DNA of 64,000 nucleotides from Rhodospirillales bacterium (lineage in GTDB: Bacteria > Pseudomonadota > Alphaproteobacteria > Reyranellales > Reyranellaceae), in contig CP064988.1 of NCBI GenBank assembly GCA_016699855.1, positions 1,054,001-1,118,000 of the forward strand, read 5' to 3'. Under the pieces are notes generated by a model. That model made no database searches and had not been told where the DNA came from. It was given only the letters and a program-made list of their open reading frames with translations. The translations under genes and the position numbers were made by a program. Shown here in pieces: positions 59,837 through 64,000 of the stretch (position 1 is the first letter of the stretch; every line of letters begins with the position of its first letter).

Positions 59837-60895
59837 CTACGCGGGATGGTAGGCGGCGAACACCTTGTTCGAGTTGAAGATCGAGGTCTCCACCCAGTCG
59901 CTCCAGTCCAGCCGCGCGCCCAGCGCCTCGACGGCGCCCATCAGCGCGAACCAGTTCAGCACCTCCTGCTGGCCCGCGTCCTCGACCTCGCGCAGCGACG
60001 TGCGCCGCCAGGCGTCGAAGTCGCCGGCGCGCAGCGCGTCGTAGAGATGGCGGTCGGCCGGCGTGTCGGGCCGCAGGCGGTGGGTCTTGTCGCACAGGAA
60101 GGCGTGCGACCAGCTCGACGAGGCCACCAGCGCCACGCGCCACGGGCTGGCGCGCAGGACGCGCGCGGCGGCCGCCCCCATCTCCATGAAGCGGCGGGGC
60201 GATGGCGACGGCGGATCGAACTCCACCGGATCGCCCATGCGTGTCAGGAAGCCTTTGCAGCTGATGACGCGGCGGCCGTAGCAGTTCAATGGAAACGTGA
60301 CCACGGGATGGTCGAAGCCGCGCCGCCCGTAGTCGAGGAACAGGACGGCGTTGAGGAACGCGTGCGCCACGCCGTGGTGGTGCAGCGGCTTGTAGGCGTA
60401 GGCGACGTCGATTCCCGATTCCAGCAGGCCGGTCGCGAGGTGGCGCGCGATGTCCGGCCGTCCGCGCAGGGTGAACGCATGGTCGGGCCCCTCGCCCCAG
60501 ACGTTCGCCTTGCCGCGCATCGCCGAGGAATCCTTGGCGTCGGCCCAAGGCCGCACGACCATGTCGGGATAGGCGCAGACCGTGAACGGCGGGATCACGT
60601 CCTCGCGGAAATTCTCGTACTGGTCGTCGCCCCAGATCAGCACCACGTCCGGGTCGAACGCGTCGAGCGCGGCGCGCACCCGCCGAAAGCCCGCGACCAG
60701 CGCCGCGCGGTGCGCCGCCGCCGCGCCGTCGTCGCCCCACTCCCGGCGCATCGCGTCGGGCCAGTTCGCCGGATCCTTCAGGGCCGGTGGAATCGCGGGA
60801 TCCTGGAGCGTCCAGCGCAGGATGCCGGCCATGTCGTCGTCGGACCCGCAGAGCGGCGGGTAGTGGGTCAATCCCAGCGCGAGAATCTCCGCCAT
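59837..60895 (-). CDS. LigB-type (class III) extradiol ring-cleavage dioxygenase-like protein
   Basis: A 352-residue member of the class III extradiol dioxygenase family (LigB fold). Seen: MAEILALGLTHYPPLCGSDD (first iron-site histidine), DVVLIWGDDQYENFREDVIP, YKPLHHHGVAHAFLN with clustered histidines, VISCKGFLTRMGDP and HAFLCDKTHRLRP. The histidine cluster and the E/D-rich segments fit the non-heme Fe(II) site. It cleaves catechol-type rings or acts on related diols. ATG 60895 was chosen for its GGAG spacing; ATG 60901 is two residues longer. Confidence 0.82.
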   Translation of the reverse strand: MAEILALGLTHYPPLCGSDDDMAGILRWTLQDPAIPPALKDPANWPDAMRREWGDDGAAAAHRAALVAGFRRVRAALDAFDPDVVLIWGDDQYENFREDVIPPFTVCAYPDMVVRPWADAKDSSAMRGKANVWGEGPDHAFTLRGRPDIARHLATGLLESGIDVAYAYKPLHHHGVAHAFLNAVLFLDYGRRGFDHPVVTFPLNCYGRRVISCKGFLTRMGDPVEFDPPSPSPRRFMEMGAAAARVLRASPWRVALVASSSWSHAFLCDKTHRLRPDTPADRHLYDALRAGDFDAWRRTSLREVEDAGQQEVLNWFALMGAVEALGARLDWSDWVETSIFNSNKVFAAYHPA

Positions 60896-61318
60896 CGCCA
60901 TCGCTCCACGCGCAGGAGGGCGTCGGGTCGGCGCCATCCGATCCGCGGAACCGCCCATGCCAACATCCGCACTCTACGCCGTGCGCACGGCCTCCCAGCG
61001 CGGCACGCCCGCCGCGCGCATCGAGCGCCCGGAGGCCGCCGCACCGACTCGAAAAAGAACAGGCCGGGTCGTGGGACCCGGCCTTAAGTCAAACAGGGAG
61101 GCTTCACGTCTGGGAGACGTAGGATCCGAAGATCCCTGCCCGAGGGATCGCCCCGGGCCCACCGCTAGCGGCGCTTGGAAGCGTCGCGCCAGCGACCTCC
61201 ATAAGATGGGGTTCGCGCGGCCTGGAAACCACAGGGAATTGATCATCACAGCCATGCGACAGGGGCAATACCCTTGTCGCAACACGGGAATGCGCCCGCC
61301 AGCGACATCCTGTCGCCG
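60896..61318. other. Structured gene-free region, candidate ncRNA on the minus strand
   Basis: 423 bases without a convincing gene, packed with hairpins: GGCCGGGTC/GACCCGGCC (61062-61083) followed on the minus strand by TTCTTTTTC, ACGTCT/AGACGT (61106-61120), GATCCCT/AGGGATC (61131-61149), GTCGC/GCGAC (61183-61196) and GCGACAGGGG/CCCTTGTCGC (61256-61280, one G-U pair). The minus-strand string from about 61260 to 61056, ending in a terminator hairpin with a T-run, looks like an independent RNA of roughly 170-200 bases (6S-like or other). The strand and identity are inferred only. Confidence 0.4.
61062..61083 (-). terminator. Strong minus-strand terminator hairpin
   Basis: Perfect 9-bp stem GGCCGGGTC / GACCCGGCC with a 4-base loop; on the minus strand it is followed by TGTTCTTTTTC. 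It lies 236 bases past the LysR stop and is better explained as the end of a separate RNA than of the LysR mRNA. Confidence 0.6.
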
Positions 61319-62209
61319 CTAAAACCGGGTCTCCGCGACCTTGCGCAGCAGGAAATCGCGGAACACCGCGATCCGCTTGGAATGCCGCAATTCCTCGGGG
61401 TAGGTGAAGAAGACGTCGGTGGTGCGGGCCGCGAGTTCCGGCAGCACCTGGACGAGCTTGGTCGACTGGCGCGCGAGGTAGTCGGCCAGCGAAGCGATGC
61501 CCAGACCGTTCTCGACGGCGCGGAAGATGCCGTAGGTGTTATTGACGCGCAGCACGACCTTGCGCGCCTTACCGTCGGTGCCGCCGGCGGTCAGCAGCCA
61601 GTTCACGTCCTGCACCGGGGCGCGGGCGTCCTCGCCGAACACGATCAATCTATGGTTGTCCAAATCGGCGGGCTTGAGCGGTTTGCCGTATTTCTCGACG
61701 TAGGATTGCGAGGCGTAGACGTGGCTGTGCACGGTCATCAGGTGGCGCTGCACCAGTCCGGGCTGGCGCGGCGCGATCAGCCGCAGCGCCACGTCGGCCT
61801 CCCGCATGCCGAGGTCGAGCTCGTTGTCGGACAGGATCAGCGAGACGTCGATCTCCGGGTAGGTGTTGACGAACTCGTGGATCTGCGTGGTCAGCCAGGT
61901 CGAGCCGAAGCCGACCGTGGCCGTGATCTTGAGCCGCCCGACCGGCTTGTCCTGGTTGGCGTGCAGCAGCGCCTCGGCGGTCGCCACCTTGCCGGCCATC
62001 TCGCGGGCGGTGCGATAGAGCAGTTCGCCCTGCTCGGTCAGGATCAGGCCGCGGGCGTGGCGGTGGAACAGCATCACGCCGAGCTGCTCCTCGAGCGCGC
62101 CGATCTGGCGGCTGATGGCCGACTGGCTGAGATTCAGCTGCTCGCCGGCATGCGTGAAGCTGCCGGCCTCCGCGACCGCGTGGAAGATGCGCAGCTTGTC
62201 CCAGTCCAT
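61319..62209 (-). CDS. LysR-family transcriptional regulator
   Basis: A 296-residue regulator. HTH at residues 1-60 (WDKLRIFHAVAEAGSFTHAG, LSQSAISRQIGALEEQLGVM) and a ligand domain with LKITATVGFGSTWLTTQIHE, LILSDNELDLGMREADVALR and GLGIASLADYLARQSTKLVQ. Encoded downstream of trxB in the same direction, 58 bp away, so possibly in the same transcript. Effector unknown. Confidence 0.9.
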   Translation of the reverse strand: MDWDKLRIFHAVAEAGSFTHAGEQLNLSQSAISRQIGALEEQLGVMLFHRHARGLILTEQGELLYRTAREMAGKVATAEALLHANQDKPVGRLKITATVGFGSTWLTTQIHEFVNTYPEIDVSLILSDNELDLGMREADVALRLIAPRQPGLVQRHLMTVHSHVYASQSYVEKYGKPLKPADLDNHRLIVFGEDARAPVQDVNWLLTAGGTDGKARKVVLRVNNTYGIFRAVENGLGIASLADYLARQSTKLVQVLPELAARTTDVFFTYPEELRHSKRIAVFRDFLLRKVAETRF

Positions 62210-62267
62210 GATGCGCTCCCGTCCCTCTCTTCTTTCCTTGCCGCGCCGCGCGCGGTCGGGTCGCCGG

Positions 62268-63239
62268 CTATTCCGCCGCCTTGGCCGGCGCGTGCTCGTG
62301 CGCCGCGATGAACTTCTCCGCCTCCAGCGCCGCCATGCAGCCGGTACCGGCGGCGGTCACCGCCTGCCGGTAGATCTTGTCCTGCACGTCGCCGGCGGCG
62401 AACACACCGGGCACGTTGGTGCGCGTCGATCCGGGCACGGTCCGCAGATAGCCGTCGGCATCCATGTCGAGCTGCCCCTTGAACAGCTCGGTGTTCGGCG
62501 CGTGGCCGATCGCGACGAAGACGCCGTCGGTGGGAAGGGTCCGCGCCGCCCCGCTCAAGGTGTCGCGCAGCCGGACGCCCTTCACGAGAGGATGCGGCGC
62601 GGTCTCGCCGACGATCTCCTCGACGACCGCGTTCCACACTACCTCGATCTTCGGACTGCGGAACAGCCGGTCCTGCAGGATCCGCTCGGCGCGGAACGAG
62701 TCGCGCCGGTGGACCACCGTGACCTTCGTGGCGTGGTTGGTCAGGTACAGCGCCTCCTCGACCGCGGTGTTGCCGCCGCCGACCACGACGACCTCCTTGC
62801 CGCGGAAGAAGAAGCCGTCGCAGGTCGCGCAGGCCGACACGCCGCCGCCGCGGAACGTCTCCTCCGACGGCAGGCCCAGCCAGCGCGCGGTGGCGCCGGT
62901 GCAGACGATCACGCAGTCGCCGACATAGGTGTCGCCGGAGTCGCCCTTGGCGACGAACGGCCGCTTGGACAGGTCGATGGCGGTGATGATGTCGAACGCC
63001 ACCGTGGTGCCGACATGCTCGGCCTGCTTCTGCATCTGCTCCATCAGCCACGGACCCTGGATGACGTCCGCGAAGCCGGGGTAGTTCTCGACATCGGTGG
63101 TGATCGTCAGCTGTCCGCCCGGCTGGAGGCCCTGCACCAGCAGCGGCTTGAGACTGGCGCGCGCGGCGTAGATCGCGGCCGTGAATCCGGCCGGACCCGA
63201 TCCGATGATCAGGACCTTGCTGTGGTGCGTCTTCGTCAT
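62268..63239 (-). CDS. trxB: Thioredoxin reductase
   Basis: A 323-residue FAD/NADPH flavoenzyme that keeps thioredoxin reduced. Both dinucleotide motifs are visible: VLIIGSGPAGFTAAIYAARA at the N-terminus and VVVVGGGNTAVEEALYLTNH in the middle. The redox-active disulfide is ACATCD at about residues 140-145. The tail has VFAAGDVQDKIYRQAVTAAG, typical of low-molecular-weight TrxR. ATG 63239 begins the FAD strand. Divergent from an Lrp/AsnC gene. Confidence 0.97.
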   Translation of the reverse strand: MTKTHHSKVLIIGSGPAGFTAAIYAARASLKPLLVQGLQPGGQLTITTDVENYPGFADVIQGPWLMEQMQKQAEHVGTTVAFDIITAIDLSKRPFVAKGDSGDTYVGDCVIVCTGATARWLGLPSEETFRGGGVSACATCDGFFFRGKEVVVVGGGNTAVEEALYLTNHATKVTVVHRRDSFRAERILQDRLFRSPKIEVVWNAVVEEIVGETAPHPLVKGVRLRDTLSGAARTLPTDGVFVAIGHAPNTELFKGQLDMDADGYLRTVPGSTRTNVPGVFAAGDVQDKIYRQAVTAAGTGCMAALEAEKFIAAHEHAPAKAAE

Positions 63240-63480
63240 AGCCGCTATCCCTGCTTCGCGCGCATGCATAGAATAGAGAAGCAATGCGTCGAGCGCGAGG
63301 CTCTTTATTAAACACATACCGATTGGAGAATATGCCCAGATCGCTTGGAATCGGGACGAGTTCATAGGCGGAGCCGCGCAAGCGCATGGCGAAAAATGCG
63401 ACAACCCGAAAAAGGGCGTAATTTTATTGCTATCGACGGCTGGGATGCCCTAGAAGGCGTGCCGAGACGGAGACCCGCAC
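63240..63480. promoter_or_regulatory. Divergent trxB/Lrp control region
   Basis: 241 bases between divergent trxB and Lrp genes, AT-richer than the surroundings, e.g. CTCTTTATTAAACACATACC near trxB and GTAATTTTATTGCTATCG near the regulator. It should hold both promoters and probably an Lrp-type binding site, but no convincing dyad could be fixed. Confidence 0.45.
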
Positions 63481-63960
63481 ATGCCCAATCGCGCCAAGCT
63501 CGACCAGATCGACCGCCGCATCCTGTCGGACCTGCAGGATGATGGGCGCATGACGAACGTCGATCTCGCCAAGCGCGCCGGAATCTCCGCGCCGCCTTGC
63601 CTGCGGCGCGTGCGCGCCCTCGAGAAGGAGGGCGTGATCCGCGGCTACCATGCGGATATCGCGCCGGAGACGCTGGGCTTCACGGTCACCGTGTTCGCGC
63701 TGGTCGGGCTGAACAGCCAGGCCGAGGCGGACCTGAAATCGTTCGAGGAGCTGATGGCGTCGTGGGACAACGTCCGCGAATGCCACATGCTCGCGGGCGA
63801 GGCCGACTTCCTCGTCAAGATCGTCGCCGAGGACTGGGACTCCTACCAGCGCTTCCTGACGACGCGGCTCACCTCGGCGCCGAACGTGAGCCACGTGAAG
63901 TCGCTGATGGTCTTCCGCACCGCCAAGCAGAAACCGGGCGTGCCGATTCCGGCGGCGTGA
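63481..63960 (+). CDS. Lrp/AsnC-family transcriptional regulator
   Basis: A 159-residue regulator. N-terminal HTH (IDRRILSDLQDDGRMTNVDL, GISAPPCLRRVRALEKEGVI) and C-terminal RAM/AsnC effector domain (FTVTVFALVGLNSQAEADLK, MLAGEADFLVKIVAEDWDSY). Members sense amino acids and form octamers. Divergent from trxB; the pair order Lrp-trxB-LysR is probably conserved in related bacteria. Confidence 0.93.
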   Translation: MPNRAKLDQIDRRILSDLQDDGRMTNVDLAKRAGISAPPCLRRVRALEKEGVIRGYHADIAPETLGFTVTVFALVGLNSQAEADLKSFEELMASWDNVRECHMLAGEADFLVKIVAEDWDSYQRFLTTRLTSAPNVSHVKSLMVFRTAKQKPGVPIPAA

Positions 63961-64000
63961 AGCGGCCGGGCCGGCGTTGACTCGATCCTCCGGGCGTGCG

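Noticed and set aside
60957..61322. A 121-codon frame in the structured gap
   Set aside because: It lacks a ribosome site, its content is Arg/Pro/Gly-biased, and it runs through several strong hairpins; a non-coding element explains the region better.

Overview
The window is GC-rich (about 70%), densely coded chromosomal DNA from an alphaproteobacterium. Three things point that way: the ethylmalonyl-CoA pathway genes (ccr, mcd, ecm), the adenosyltransferase / HIG1-like / etfBA / hbd block, and many orphan Bug/TctC-type solute receptors and TRAP genes of a soil- or water-type heterotroph. Genus cannot be fixed from sequence alone; a Rhodospirillales- or Reyranella-like organism would fit. No phage, plasmid, rRNA or CRISPR features are seen. 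There is one tRNA (Pro, CGG).

Layout. 1-3.2 kb: argH (3' end outside the window), divergent tlpA-like gene and a glycosyltransferase. 3.3-8.7 kb: leftward acyl-CoA/electron-transfer block (PrpB-like lyase, hbd, etfA, etfB, cobalamin adenosyltransferase, HIG1-like protein, HAD hydrolase). 8.8-12.7 kb: GNAT, second HAD, a frameshifted serine beta-lactamase-family gene, and a divergent GST/TetR pair with two operator-like sites. 12.9-16.1 kb: methylsuccinyl-CoA dehydrogenase and crotonyl-CoA carboxylase/reductase, separated by an inverted-repeat element. 16.4-21.8 kb: AI-2E-type permease, YcxB-like protein, an AT-richer relic with an ABC-transporter stump, a PEP-mutase-family enzyme and a Bug receptor. 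22.2-25.7 kb: a compact leftward operon coding for a catalytically dead caspase-like protein, a c-heme/HAMP membrane sensor and a Hanks-type kinase. 25.8-32 kb: envelope and stress genes (sodC, general stress protein, EF-hand protein, M48 protease, DUF898). 32.2-37.1 kb: ethylmalonyl-CoA mutase, Bug receptor, 2OG-Fe(II) oxygenase, class III nucleotide cyclase. 37.3-39.5 kb: a lower-GC islet with a small gene under a perfect palindrome and a 602-aa nitrilase-superfamily protein. 39.5-47.9 kb: peptide-type ABC receptor, TRAP transporter, thioesterase, Nudix, then a copper/TonB cassette whose receptor is reduced to its tail. 48-53.5 kb: acyl-CoA dehydrogenase, DMT exporter, MarR-GNAT regulator divergent from feruloyl-CoA synthase, tRNA-Pro. 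53.6-64 kb: lipoprotein, quinone oxidoreductase, RnfD-like/DUF2330 pair, M20 peptidase, Bug receptor, extradiol dioxygenase, a structured possible ncRNA, LysR, trxB and an Lrp/AsnC regulator.

How the genes fit together. Ccr, Mcd and Ecm are three signature enzymes of acetyl-CoA assimilation by the ethylmalonyl-CoA route. The adenosyltransferase can supply the B12 cofactor of Ecm, and EtfAB is the expected electron acceptor of Mcd and of the other acyl-CoA dehydrogenase. The least explained parts are the kinase/heme-sensor/pseudo-caspase operon and the nitrilase islet.
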